Below, piece by piece: positions 38,090-48,790 of a stretch of 64,000 nt of DNA. The translations under genes and the position numbers were made by a program. The notes beneath the pieces were generated by a model. It was not told where the DNA came from. It saw only the letters and a list, made by a program, of their open reading frames with translations, and made no database searches. Positions within the stretch are counted from its first letter, which is position 1. Every line of letters begins with the position of its first letter. This DNA is from Tetrapyrgos nigripes (Eukaryota; Basidiomycota; Agaricomycetes; Agaricales; Campanellaceae), in contig JAACJM010000069.1 in the NCBI GenBank assembly GCA_013368315.1, positions 248,001-312,000 of the forward strand. The letters run 5' to 3'.

Positions 38090-38780
38090 CTAGCAATTTA
38101 CCCGTGCTATGCATGGAAAGTGAGCCCTATTTTCAGACAATTGTAGGTAAAGATTGCAATGTACCAAACTACGCAAGAAAGGCCTCTCCCGCCGCCGAAC
38201 TTGGTCGGCGACTCCGAGGCCCCGTGCAAAGCTTCAGGTCTCAAAATGAGGGATATCTCTCTCTTCTTGCAGCCTTTCCTCTCATGCGGAGAGGGGTGAT
38301 GCCCGTGCTACCCTCGTTCTTGCTTTTTCAGCAGCCTATAGCTTGTGACCACTGAATCTTCTGCGCACTGAAAGTGAGCTCTGCTTCAGCCTTCCAGACA
38401 ATTGTAGGTAAATATTTCAATGTACCAAACTAAGAAAGAAAGGCCTCTCCCGCCGCCGAACTTTGTCAGCGGCTCCGAGGCCCCGTGCAAGGCTTCATGT
38501 CTCAAAATGAGGGATATCTCTCTCTTCTTGTAGCCTTTCCCCTCGTGCGGAGAGGGGTGATGCATATGATTCCCATATATCCTGCCCAATTGAACAAAAA
38601 AAAAAAGTAGGTAGTGCGGAGCCCTAATTGAACCCCTCCCAACTCCGAGCATTGTCAGTGACTCCAAGCCACTTTGCAAAGCTTCACAAATTCTCAGAAT
38701 GAGGCGGAAGAGATGAACTCTGTTCCTGCAGCTTCATCTGGACTCCCCCTCATGCCCATATATCCTCCCCAATTAAGCGA
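38090..38780. repeat. Three diverging direct repeats, about 258-bp period
   Basis: Copies start near 38,130, 38,390 and, more degenerate, 38,630. Landmarks shared by the first two are 'cagacaattgtaggtaaa', 'aaaggcctctcccgccgccg', 'tctcaaaatgagggatatct' and 'cggagaggggtgatgc'. The first is preceded by 'aatttacccgtgctatgca'. They lie inside the 2.4-kb element. Confidence 0.75.
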
Positions 38781-38824
38781 TTAATACACAATGATTACAA
38801 AAATACTACAGGAGCCTGAGTACA

Positions 38825-39090
38825 TTGAATGAAGTCTCTCACAGAGATAGATTTACCACTGCCAGTAAACATCTCTGGATTCATCACTGAGCGATCCCTC
38901 CTGTCACCATTCCATGATACATATATCCCTTTTTTGATCCTCTCGCAAGGATAGATTTAGTATTTACCACTACCAGTAAAGATCCTCTGACTCACCACTG
39001 AGCAGTCCTCCTTGAGCTCCTCCTCGTTGTCTCCGCTCCACCATACCTGTATTCCCGTTTTTTGAACCTCTCGCAGGATAGAAATCCCCA
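38825..39090. repeat. Tandem pair, roughly 115-120-bp period
   Basis: Two copies share 'gatagattta', 'ttaccactrccagtaaa', 'atcactgag...cctcc' and 'tttttgawcctctcgca'. A third partial copy begins near 39,060. They sit inside the 2.4-kb element, next to the 258-bp repeats. Confidence 0.65.
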
Positions 39091-39587
39091 GATTCATCAC
39101 TCCTCCTTTCTGTCTCCACTCAGCTCACTACCAAAATTTTCTTTCTTGTGGTGGGCACTTCTAGATAGCATTCACTGAATCACCTCAAGAAGAAAGAAAG
39201 CAAAATAGCTTGCGATATTAGCAGGGGAGGTTGAACCGTTGGACCAAGCGCTTAAGCGAGGCGCTTTCCGCCCTTGCGTCATCGTTCCGCGCTAGCCAAT
39301 CAGAATATACCTCTCATTTGGCAAACAGGAACAAACAGACGTCTTTTGTAGTGTTGATGTGGCGATTATATTTAGCACGGAGCTGGAAAATCGGAGCTGA
39401 CCACAACCGACAGACGCTAACGGCCTAACCGACTCCGAAACAATCCAACTCACTCTCAATTGCGATACAGCAGCTTGAGGAATATGAGAATCTGATGCAG
39501 TTGTCACTGGTGGACGGGTCTGAATCGGGTTTCGGTCAGTTGGTGAAGGATTAGATTACGTTGTAGAAGGAGACGGAGGAATGTCGT

Positions 39588-40116
39588 CAAGGGGTCTCCA
39601 AAATGATATGACCAGACCGGACGTTCCTTTTTGGTCATAAGGTCCAGCTTGACCCCCCCCCCCCTCCCCCTCTCCTTCCCAAAAATGGTAAGTGATAAGA
39701 TAAATATGGCTTACAAATCATGAAATCAAATCAATTTTTCCTCCTGGCTACCTCATAGGCCCTCTGCTAACCTACAGATGCTGTGGATTAGTGATATATT
39801 CTGTGTGACACCTATCATATTGAGGTAGCAAATCATTTTCTGACAATGTTTGTGATGTGGCACTAGTGGTGACATCACTGATTGTGGGAATTACATGCCA
39901 TTTAAAGGTGAGATTTCATTGTTACGGGCCAGAAAGCTCATTACACATGGCTTTTATGGGTCCTGAGTATGTTCTGTGCACTTCAGATCCAAATGACTTC
40001 ATAAAGTATGTCTGTACACCCTTCATGTGATGGTGTACCTTTTGGTCATAAGGTCTCTCCAGACCCCCCCTCCCCCCAAGGTCTGGTCTCAGGTAGACCA
40101 ACTGAAGACCCCTTGA
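39588..40116. mobile_element. 529-bp hAT-like MITE
   Basis: The element starts CAAGGGGTCT (39588) and ends AGACCCCTTG (40116), a perfect 10-bp TIR. It is flanked by the 8-bp duplication AATGTCGT at 39580-39587 and 40117-40124. An 8-bp duplication and a CA(A/G)GGG terminus fit the hAT superfamily. It has no coding capacity. It contains a run of about a dozen C near 39,653 and two direct copies of TTTTGGTCATAAGGTC (about 39,631 and 40,029) near the ends. It inserted between codons of the coiled-coil pseudogene (…ETEECR|RDLG…). Confidence 0.88.
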
Positions 40117-40293
40117 ATGTCGTAGAGACCTTGGCAGACGGTTGGGTTGGACGGGGAATTGAAGTCGCGAAGATTGGATCTAGATCTACAAAACATACGG
40201 CGGCGCCAGATGGTGCCTTCCTTTAATAAGAAATAAAAAGTGCTAATTAATCCGCTGAGATGTACTGGTATACATGAGGAGAAACAGTAGCTA

Positions 40294-40860
40294 TTATCGT
40301 GCCTTTCTGCCCTCGAAAAAGTTCTGGGGCGAAAGGTCAGCCCTCAGGACGTGTAAAGTGTGCTCAGAAAAACGTCAACTCACTTTCAGATGCCTGAACT
40401 GCCACATGCACGTCGCCACGAGTACCACAATCTGCGCAATACTATACCAACCGCCTTAGCATTCGTAGCTTCACTTAAATCCATATAATCCGCTTCCCGC
40501 TCTCTCTGATATTGCTGCTCTTTCCGTATGTCTTCCAGCTTTTGGTTGAGGTCCCTAATCTTTCCGGAGACACATGTGTCCTGTACATCATGTTCGGCAT
40601 CCACACGAGTATCTCCAACAACGATGACAAGGTACAGCCGTATATGTGTATGTGTTCCTTCAGACGGTGCTTTGGTCTTTGTGACGGTTTCCCCGCTGTA
40701 TCCTTCCTGTATGTATGGCAGCAGTGAGCTCCGATAGTTCAAAGGAGGAAACACGGGAGAATGCAGAAGTGCTCTTCAACATGTATAGATTATCATCCAC
40801 CACGTACTCCTGCCTCACTTCAGACCATTCTAAAGTCCTGTAATGACCTGTCCCTCAAAT
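40294..40860 (-). pseudogene. p24 (EMP24/GP25L) cargo-receptor pseudogene
   Basis: p24 proteins are type I membrane cargo receptors of COPI/COPII vesicles. Reading on the minus strand, 40,845-40,780 gives GHYRTLEWSEVRQEYVVDDN (lumenal GOLD region). Then SGETVTKTKAPSEG jumps directly to THTHIRLYLVIVVGDTRV, skipping about 30 residues normally present. The stalk coiled coil is intact (SGKIRDLNQKLEDIRKEQQ, QREREADYMDLSEATNAKAV). At about 40,455 one base is missing, and the expected WYSIAQIVVLVATCMWQFRH anchor lies in the next frame. An intron at about 40,322-40,387 would join LK to the tail NFFEGRKAR, stopping at 40294. There is no signal peptide; a dispersed repeat begins where the N-terminus should be. 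The internal deletion, frameshift and lost start make it non-functional. Confidence 0.8.
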
Positions 40861-40865
40861 GTTAG

Positions 40866-40950
40866 TCTGTCAGGGTTCCAAAGATCTTGGAGTGAGAAGA
40901 TGAACGTTCGCTAGCTGACAAAGTAAGCTCTGAGTAACAACCTTGCAAGG
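40866..40950 (-). repeat. Dispersed repeat, copy 2
   Basis: This is the partner of the repeat at 36053-36135. It abuts the truncated 5' end of the p24 pseudogene, so it may mark the rearrangement breakpoint. Confidence 0.7.
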
Positions 40951-41033
40951 CCTCGACACGGTTTTGCCAGGGATTTCTCCTTTGCGAAGAGAGCTGAAAT
41001 TCCAGTAAGAGAATAATGTAGATTAGATACGAA

Positions 41034-42014
41034 TTAAGGTGAGGGGGCGGTAGGTGTATTAGACACAGCGTCTTCTGAAGGAACACGTCTCTTGACTCTA
41101 GGCGCCTCTATTACGAATGGCTCTCCGGTCTCCCGGCTAGACCGCAATTTCTGCACCCCCTCCGAAATAATCATCTCCTTCTCCTGCCGACGATCCGCAA
41201 CCCGCTTCAAGATAGCTGCTCTGGAAGTAAGCCCACGCAGTTCCCACGTCTTCATGTCGCTTCCAAGTAGCTGAGCGAAACCAGAAGTACGAGAGGTCTT
41301 CCTTTCCTCCTTGCTTCGTTCAAGATGGAAATTCTCTTCAATGAATTTCAACCTCTCCTTCTTCTCTTTCTCGGCCATATCCTCCATCCTGTGAGGGTAG
41401 TAGAAGGGATCCACCAAGCCCACGACGGCACGCTTGTAAGCAGCCTTTTTCCCTGGTCCCACCCTCTTCCGTGGATTGGGAAGGGCGCCGTAGTATATAT
41501 CGGTGCGAATATAAGTGGTTTTGACACCGTAGACAGCAAGGAGGTATGAACGAATGTCGGTTTTAGTAATGGATAGAGGGACGCGGAAAGTCGCTTCGTA
41601 GGGATTGTAGGCTTCTGCGGGGGACGTGTGGTTCCGAATGAGTTTGAAAAGAATGTTGGGGAGATAGATGGGTTGACCGAGGACCTCTACTTCCTCCTTG
41701 CCCTCGTGTTTTACGGTCCTCAAACCACGCACGCGAGAACGACGAGCATTGATGAGGTTAGACCATTCCCTCGGTGAAACGAACGACCCATCATCGTTCT
41801 TTTTAAGAGTACCGAGTGCTTTTAGACGTTCGTAACGTGCTGATTCCGAGGGTGTCAGACCGTCTATTGTCGCGTCTGTTTCGCCTGGAGCGACGGGTTT
41901 TCCTGCTTTTTGTTCGCGCCTGAGACGAACAGCGAGAGGAGCAGAGGCAGTCCTGGCAGCGAGGGCGGCCTTTGGGAGACCTGGATTTGTAGAGTAGAGA
42001 CGTCTGAGGAGCAT
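41034..42014 (-). CDS. Mitochondrial large-subunit ribosomal protein uL23m
   Basis: This is a single-exon gene of 326 residues. The N-terminus, MLLRRLYSTNPGLPKAALAA, is basic and hydroxylated with no acids, a mitochondrial presequence. The ribosomal L23 core spans about residues 115-185: GQPIYLPNILFKLIRN, YEATFRVPLSITKTDIRSY, LLAVYGVKTTYIRTDIYYG and then the basic NPRKRVGPGKKAAYKRAV. In mitoribosomes this protein lies by the exit tunnel and corresponds to yeast MRP20. The long charged C-terminal extension (about 140 residues, Lys/Glu/Arg-rich) is common in fungal versions. Its start is only 93 bp from that of the divergent phosphatase gene. No truncation is visible. Confidence 0.9.
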   Translation of the reverse strand: MLLRRLYSTNPGLPKAALAARTASAPLAVRLRREQKAGKPVAPGETDATIDGLTPSESARYERLKALGTLKKNDDGSFVSPREWSNLINARRSRVRGLRTVKHEGKEEVEVLGQPIYLPNILFKLIRNHTSPAEAYNPYEATFRVPLSITKTDIRSYLLAVYGVKTTYIRTDIYYGALPNPRKRVGPGKKAAYKRAVVGLVDPFYYPHRMEDMAEKEKKERLKFIEENFHLERSKEERKTSRTSGFAQLLGSDMKTWELRGLTSRAAILKRVADRRQEKEMIISEGVQKLRSSRETGEPFVIEAPRVKRRVPSEDAVSNTPTAPSP

Positions 42015-42107
42015 GTCGCTGGAAGAAAAGAGTCGTTCCCACGATTAGTATTTTACAAGTTCTTATTTAACCACGTACTACATACTGCAGCTTGAGCTGC
42101 TTCCACC
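42015..42107. promoter_or_regulatory. Compact bidirectional promoter (uL23m / phosphatase)
   Basis: The initiator codons of two divergent genes are separated by 93 bp. The gap contains 'ccacgtactacatactgcag' near 42,071-42,090 and no TATA box in either direction. Both 5' UTRs and the promoter must share this stretch. Confidence 0.6.
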
Positions 42108-44856
42108 ATGGCCTACTCTTTCTTTCGCTTTTTGCGGTCTATTCGGTCCACTTGTGCTCCTGTCGCTGCCATCATCGGGTTCTCTTGCCTCCTCACATTC
42201 ACTTTCATCTTGTACCAACCTACTTATGGCCCTGGAATATCCCAACGACTAGGATGGCAATCATGGGACGTCATCGCTTTGGACAAAGTCGCTTCTACAT
42301 TATCGAATAATGCATCGACTTCAATTGACATTGGCCAAGGCCAAGACGCTTCCAATGACGCACCAGAGGGTACAGATTGGTGGGACGTTTTGAAACCCCA
42401 AGAGTCGGTCGACTCGGCCAGCTTGCCTCTCGACGTTTGGGCACCATTGTTGCCTCATGATACTGGCTGTGCGTAACCACTTGCTATCATATCGATGTGT
42501 GCTGACTACGTTGCAGTATCAGAAATATCTGTCGTGCGGTGCATGGTTAGACCAGACACTGTCGGAGATTTGTGCTTACCGGATACAACTCCAGAGAAAG
42601 ACTCGATTAAAGGCAATTGGGTTAGAGTTGAGAGAAATATGAATTATGAGAATAGCTATCTTTCGGGATATCTGGTACGTGTTGTTATGTTCATGCGAGG
42701 ATGTTAGTGTTAATGCTCGAGGCTAGCACACCTATTATCGTAGAACCCGCCGACAAGATGTCAACCTTATCACAAAGATTCACTTGTTGGAAGCTCACGA
42801 AGAACCAACCCCGTTAGATGGTTGGACCAAGGTGGAAACTAGCCTCCGTGCAGGCGTATACGGAGCCCCTCCGCTATTCCTATGGTACTATACCGGGAAG
42901 ACAATGATGGATTCTAGCGCAGAGGAAAGATCGCAGATCATCACCGAAATAGACATGCACTTTGGTAACGACGATCCTTGGTATGGTTTCGAGAAACTGA
43001 AACCACCGACTACTCTTGCATCTCCTGGAAAGAAGGAGAACGCTTTCATGACTATTCGTCGTGGTGTACACAGTGAGTGACCCAGCTCATCTCGCTGAGA
43101 CTTTCTCAACATTCTCCTTCTCCAGTTCCACCCCGTGCCCCCCCTCTCCACTTCTCCCATGACGGCCGCTTCAAAATCATGCAAATCGCCGACCTCCACT
43201 ACTCAGTTTCCGTTGGTGATTGTCGCGAAGTCTCCTTCTCCCCCTGCACCGCTTCCGACAACCTCACCAACACCCTTCTCGGTAAAATGCTCGACGCCGA
43301 GAAGCCTGATCTAGTTGTCTTCACAGGTGATCAACTTAATGGACAAGGAACTTCTTGGGATCCCAAATCCGTGCTGGCAAAGTTTGCAAAAGCGGTGACA
43401 CAGAGAAGGATACCTTGGGCTGCGATATTTGGGAATCATGATTCAGAAGTCGGTTTGGAAAGGTTGGAACAAATGAAGTTGATGCAGGCGATGCCGTATA
43501 GCTTGGTTGACCCGGGACCAAAGGATGTTCGTGGGGTTGGGAATTATGTGCTGAAGGTGAAGAGTGCGGATGCGTGAGTTACTGCGTGTTTCTTGACCTG
43601 CAAAGAGCTCATTGTATGGAACAGATCGATGACACACCTTTTAACACTCTATTTCCTCGACTCGGGGTCATACGCTGAGGGATACTACAACTTTTGGGGT
43701 ATCTTCAAGCCCACGGCTTATGACTGGATACGCCAGGTGAGCGTCGGCTGTGGCACATCTTTTCTTTGTCTTTTTCAAAACTCTCACACTGTCGAAATGA
43801 CAGGACCAAATCGATTGGTTCCTCCAGGAATCAGCTTCAATCCGACCTATCGAAAGGCCGTTTACACCTGATGGTGCAAAGGACTTGGGAGGCATCTGGC
43901 AACGCCAGTCAGATCAGTTAACTCCTCAGAATAGGAAATTGGCGAAACCGAACGCGATGATGTTTTTCCATATGCCTCTGTGAGTCCATATATTCTGTTG
44001 GACGTTTTGAAGTCAAAGCGCTAACCAACTCTAATCCCAACTCCGTGAATTCGTTCATCGTCATCTTCATCTTCATCTTCATCTTCATCTTCATCCCCAT
44101 TCCCCATTGGGCTCATTTTCTTTCTCCTTGTCCCCTACATCTGTCCATGACGTCCATATATGGCGCAAATATTTCCATGTATGTCCAGCCAAGAAGCCTA
44201 CTCCCCAGCCGACATCGATCCGAGCACCAAAAGACCATATGACATCGGTTCAAAGGGTACCGAACGGCCAGGATCTGCAAAAGGTAACGATGGGTTCTTT
44301 GAGAAAGGGTTGTTGAAAGCGATGGAGAGTGATCATGTTATGCAAAATGCGCAACATCCGGCTACGGAGGTGAAGGTAGTGGCCAATGGGCATTGTCATA
44401 TTACGGAGAATTGTAGGAGGGTTAAGGGGATTTGGCAGTGTTTTGGTGGAGGTGGGAGGTGAGTGTTACTATGGTTTTTGTTGGCAATGGTATACGACGA
44501 ACTGACGGCGCTGTTCCTGTTCTTTGCGTCTCTTTGCCGCAGTTATTCCGGGTATGGCAAAGTCGGGTATGAGGAGGTTTTTCTCATCAGGCTTTCTCTT
44601 TTGCTCACTAATTCTAACAATGATAGCTTCGACCGTCGATTCCGGATTTACCAGATTGAGAACTTTGGTGAGACTATCAGAACGTGGAAGGTAGGTCTCA
44701 TTCATTTCATTTCACCATCATGTACTCTTGTCTTCCCCGTTTTGCTTCGACGTCAGAACTCATGCTAATCGTTTCATTTCGGTGGTACAGAGGACGGAAG
44801 AAGACAATGTGGTAGATGAACAGGTTCTTGCTGGTAGGGGCGCGCCTGCGCTGTGA
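42108..44856 (+). CDS. DCR2-type calcineurin-like metallophosphatase
   Basis: This is a predicted membrane-anchored phosphatase of the family of yeast DCR2 and SIA1; yeast Dcr2 acts on Ire1 and Sic1. A signal anchor lies at residues 17-40 (APVAAIIGFSCLLTFTFILY). A family-specific N-terminal domain follows (VRCMVRPDTVGDLCLPD, YYRRTRRQDVNLITKIHLLE). The metallophosphatase motifs are in order: IMQIADLHYS (DxH), VVFTGDQLNG (GDxx), AAIFGNHDSE (GNHD) and VANGHCHITEN (GHxH as GHCH). Introns are near 42471-42516, 42676-42726, 43074-43125, 43576-43625, 43738-43803, 43980-44188, 44460-44541 and two more. The intron at 43980 is long for this gene and carries a CTTCAT repeat. The protein ends LAGRGAPAL at 44856. 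All metal ligands appear present, so it is probably active. Confidence 0.9.
44050..44097 (+). repeat. Intronic (TCATCT)n microsatellite
   Basis: About six copies of CATCTT lie within the longest intron of the phosphatase gene. They explain most of that intron's extra length and are not coding. Confidence 0.8.
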
Positions 44857-45286
44857 GCCGTTGAGCCGCAGGGCGAGCGTCTGTACATGATGATTGGGGA
44901 CATTTACTACTGTACGATTAGGGAGACACATACATAACATACTTACTTGCGTTACATATACGTTATCTTTATTCTGGATGTACACGGATAGATTCACCTC
45001 GACTGACGCGTCCACAGCGTCCTTGTTCTTCCCGGTGCCGTTTTGAAATAATCAAGTAACCGGCGATGAGAACATCATGAATCTTTCCGTGCTGAATGGG
45101 GATATATGGTTTCCCAATGGGGATGTAACTGGCGTCGATGTGATTTGTGAAGGGGAAACGACCACGAAGTGCTATCCCAGCAGGGTATTTTTCTCGCGCT
45201 CAGTGTTTTGAACAACCGACTCGAATCTTTATAACCACCACAGCCAAAATGTTTCCTTTGTCTCATTATCCCTCTCATTCCAACCC
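44857..45286. other. Intergenic, 430 bp
   Basis: This is 3' flank of the phosphatase and promoter of the HMG-box gene. No gene, repeat or clear TATA box is seen. The last 60 bp are pyrimidine-rich (tttgtctcattatccctctc), common before fungal starts. Confidence 0.45.
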
Positions 45287-47571
45287 ATGGAACATACGCT
45301 CAAGTTTGAATGGATGCTAGAGCCTTCTTCGCATGATCTCCTGGTCGATGTTGCTTTACCTGAAGGCTCTATTGGCTCTGTCCAACTTGCCCACGCCTCT
45401 ACCCCTATCGACATTGAGACCGACCTTGTCTTTGAGACGGGTACATCCCGGTCGAGGTCGCGTCCTTCTCGTGCTGGTTCCTCTAGAAGAAGAGACCCGG
45501 ACAAACCCAAGCGACCCATCAACGCGTACATGATTTTCCGAAAGGAAAAGCTCAACGATCCCAGTGGTATCAAGTCTGTCGAAAAGGACAACCGGCACAT
45601 CAGTCGTATCATCTCTCATCTTTGGAACAATCTCGGCGAGGAGAGACAGGCTGTGTATTATCGTAAAGCCGAGGAGGAGAAGGCTTTGCATAAAAAGATG
45701 TATCCCGACTGGCGGTTTACACCTCAACCTCGCGTCAGGCCGGTCGTGAAGAGGAATGTGAAGAGGGCGACGAAGCCGCATCTGGAGAGGTCGGAGAAGA
45801 TTGCGAAGATGTATGAGGATGGGTTGTCGGGAGATGCATTGAAGGAGGCTATCAGGGAGCTTGATGAGGCGTGTCCGATTGCGGATGATGATGATGACGA
45901 TGAGGAGGAGGAGGAGAAGGTCCAAGAGAAGAGGAAAGGAAAGGCTGTGAGGAGGAAACAGAAAAGTCCTCCTTCGACGCGTCGAACTCGTTCTAAGACT
46001 CAGACTGTCAGCACTGACGCGTCTGGAAGTCATCAGTCCGACGTGTCTAAGTCTGCTCCGAGTCCTCTTTCTCCACTGGAAGGTCCTTCATTGGTGTTCC
46101 GCAGTCCTCTACTCCCTCCTCGTCGCCTTTCTTCCGAGGAATCTGACGCGTCAAGCGCGTATAGTCCTACTGTGCGTACATATTTCTATCCCTGCTTCGT
46201 TTGTCACTCATACTTCTATTCTACAGACTCCCAACTCTGAATTACATGGCCAGATATCCGAGCTGTCCCCTTCTGTTAGCGTACGTGCATTGTCTCATTT
46301 CCGTTCATAGCTTCTTTAAGTACTTAACACTTGCCTTACAGCCGGTCTCTGTCGTTTTGCGGGATCAGGTCGTACTACCACGGGCACTATCCCCGGTGAT
46401 GCCTCCCTCGGGATTCGTTCAACAACAGGTTCCCCCTCAGACTTTCCAGGACGTCAATGTCTTCCAGGCGCTGCAAAGCTCCCATGCTGACTTTGGCGTC
46501 AACATGGGATACAATAATCAAGCACACCTCAGCGCTTCCTTCTCTGCGGACAATCGGCAATACGCTGCTTATCCCCAGGCAGACATCTCGCCCTGGGGAA
46601 ACGAGCGAAATGACCAAAACTTTGGCGGCGAACCGTTTTATAGCCAGATTCAGACTGGATTTCAACCTCAGTTCCCATCTCGTACTCCAGGGCCAGTCCA
46701 ACATGGCATGTATCTTCACCCACAGCAGCAACAGCTCTCATCCCCGTTACACACCTCGAAGTTGTCCGTCATACGACACACTCAATCCCCTGTCAACGTA
46801 AATGCACCAACCTCGATGCCTCCTGCTCCGCCTGCTCAAATCCATATACCTCGTCCCCTTCCCGTGCAAACTCAAAGCCAGCAGCGGTGCGAGCAAATGT
46901 ACTCTATACCGGCATCTCAGCAGAACCATGCCCAGGTCTACGACCAAAACTCTGAACAACATCACCAGTCTTCAATGTTGTTTACTAGGCCTGTCCAGTC
47001 GTTGTCCCAACCACCTCAGCCTCAGTACATGGCAGCACCGACCCCTCCAACACATATGTACACGAGAACCTCGTCGTATGAGAGTGAACAGTTCTCCTCT
47101 CCCGACTCCACTGGAAGATCACGTCGTGCGCGACCTCTCCGAGTCGCACTGTCCCATTCACCAGAGCCAGAACTGGGAAGCCCACTCACTCTTCCTACGA
47201 GTGGTGAGGCCGACACTACCATGGTCAGTCAGAACGATAACGTAACCCCCAACACCGACGATACGACTTTGGTCCCGTTCTCCAATGTGCTTGGTTCGCT
47301 GCGGGAGTATGGTCATGAATACGCTTCGCATGAGCATCAGGCTGAGCCAGTTGTGCATGTCTCTGCGGCAGCGGGTGGCGAAGAGACCCAGAGTCTGGGC
47401 GCGAGCGCGAGGTCTTCCAGTACAGGAGGGCCCATTCCAACTCCCACTTCAGCTCCAGCTGCTTTCATAGTGAGCACAGAAGGCGAAGACTGGTCGCAGT
47501 ATTTTAATCTGGATGCGACTGGCAATTATTTGGTTCAAGAATTTAACGACAAGCTTACGTGCTTTGAATAA
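45287..47571 (+). CDS. HMG-box transcription factor
   Basis: This is a nuclear DNA-binding protein of 722 residues in three exons: 45287-46171, 46227-46280 and 46342-47571. Both introns (GTGCGT...TACAG; GTACGT...TACAG) keep frame. The HMG box is at about residues 74-145: DPDKPKRPINAYMIFRKEKL, the conserved minor-groove wedge, then HISRIISHLWNNLGEERQ and VYYRKAEEEKALHKKMYPDW. The PKRP.NAY.IFR form is the MATA_HMG/SOX type. A basic segment (RPVVKRNVKRATK) and a Helix-rich part follow, then an acidic run (D7E5 with interruptions) and a Lys-rich KRKGKAVRRKQK likely to serve as nuclear signal. The C-terminal 400 residues are Gln/Pro/Ser-rich and activator-like. Similar proteins regulate mating in basidiomycetes, but nothing here shows that role. 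Confidence 0.9.
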
Positions 47572-48790
47572 CGACCACTCTGTCTTTTTCTGTTTTGGAT
47601 TCATTTTTCTTTCTCCTGTTTTGTTATTTTTCACCTTGAATAATCCGGAGTTCTTCGCTTACTTGTTTAACTTCCACCTTGGACCTTTCTTCACTTTGAC
47701 GCCTTCTCCTGTCCGTCCTAAACTTATCCGCATATTTTATGCATTATGCTTTTGTCTTTGCTCTAGGCATTCCTTTTAAGTATCGGCCTTCATCCGATTT
47801 GTCTTCCTACTTCCTTTTCGCATCTTATCAAAAAGTCATCTCATCGTCTGACGGTTGGATACTTTTATTTCATAACTTGTTTCTTTTTCATTCCTTCCAG
47901 TGTAGCCTAGTACTTGATTGAACTGTCAGTCTGTATCTACCTTGATTTTTGGATGTATTTACTTCGCACTATGTGATTCTTGCCACTCGCGAAGCATGTA
48001 TTCAGTGCCCTCTGCACACAATCCAAGTATGTAGATCCGACGCCGCGACTACCTCTGAGAACTCTTTCACCATTGCGAGTGTGTATCGTTCGGAACATCA
48101 CAGGTACAGAGATGGGAACTTTGTCGGTTAACATCTTGATCTCCGGACCTCTCCACCCCTTCGTTGTAATCACAAATCAATCTAGATGTGGCAGTGAACA
48201 ATGACGAATCGGACATCCCCTTTGAGAACATGGTCGTTTTTGGGAATTCGTCTCAGGAGGACTCAGGAAAGGTTGGAAAGTGCTTTGGCATTTTACTTAT
48301 GAATGAGGAGCAAAGCTTGGATCGCTTGATGACGATAACGAAGATCCGGGAAACAAATCATGACGCTAGAAATAAAATGAGGTACATATTCTTCTTTGTC
48401 TTCGCTTTCCTGATATGGGACTCGGAGAGGTAACCTCATGAAAGCTTTGGTGCGAATTCGAGGGTACTAGCATCCGGACGTGAACTCCGGAAATCCAGCT
48501 GACTGAGAAAGCAAGAGTCTCAAGGAGATGGAGATTTTGATGCCACGAATACATGACAGAATAATCTCGCACCAAGTTGTGAGTCCTTAATTCGACTCTT
48601 GAGTCACGAGTGCTGCAAGTTCAGCCAGCTGCTCTCTCTCAGCGAACTCTGGCACTGGTAACGGTGACTGGCAAGGTCTCCAGACAGTGACTATATGTCG
48701 TGCGTGTTTCGCAAGTCGAGATGACTTGGTCTGGGGCGCTCTGGATGATCAGTCAGACGACAAGGACGCGCAAAGTACCGGAGCGGCAGT

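Larger units (their letters stand above)
37074..39467. mobile_element. 2.4-kb TIR element with 6-bp target duplication
   Basis: The ends are inverted copies over about 110 bp: TATCGCAATYGAGAGTGAG at 37074 and its reverse complement ending at 39467. Similarity runs inward through 'ggattgtttcggagtcggtt' and 'tgctaaatataatygccac'. Both ends are flanked by CAGCAG (37068-37073; 39468-39473), and excision restores codons D-Q-Q-L-E-E of the host gene. No transposase is visible, so it is non-autonomous or a decayed carrier. Its interior holds tandem repeats. The superfamily is not assigned. Confidence 0.85.
36700..40162 (+). pseudogene. Coiled-coil protein gene broken by two transposons
   Basis: Reading-frame pieces on the plus strand form one decayed gene. 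Pieces are SDLLAQLHLHNETEEAEVNL (36,800s), MQKALNTAYSYGKLRNEADD and LEEEDSYLDQQ up to 37073. After the 2.4-kb element (37074-39467) the frame resumes as LEEYENLMQLSLVDGSESGF and GQLVKD. Two in-frame TAG codons follow (39551 and 39563), then KETEECR. After the MITE (39588-40116) it ends RDLGRRLGWTGN at 40162. Removing each element and one target-site copy restores the frame at both junctions, which shows they are genuine insertions into coding sequence. Upstream exons also need frame changes near 36,760 and 36,920. The protein was acidic and helical, probably a coiled coil. I do not recognise its family. Confidence 0.7.

Noticed and set aside
45356..46033. 225-codon minus-strand frame
   Set aside because: It is antisense to the HMG box and the acidic region. 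It is Leu/Arg-rich only because of GA-rich coding DNA.
46201..46341. A 456-codon plus frame starting at 46201 as a separate gene
   Set aside because: Its first part is the two introns and the small second exon of the HMG-box gene. The rest is that gene's third exon.
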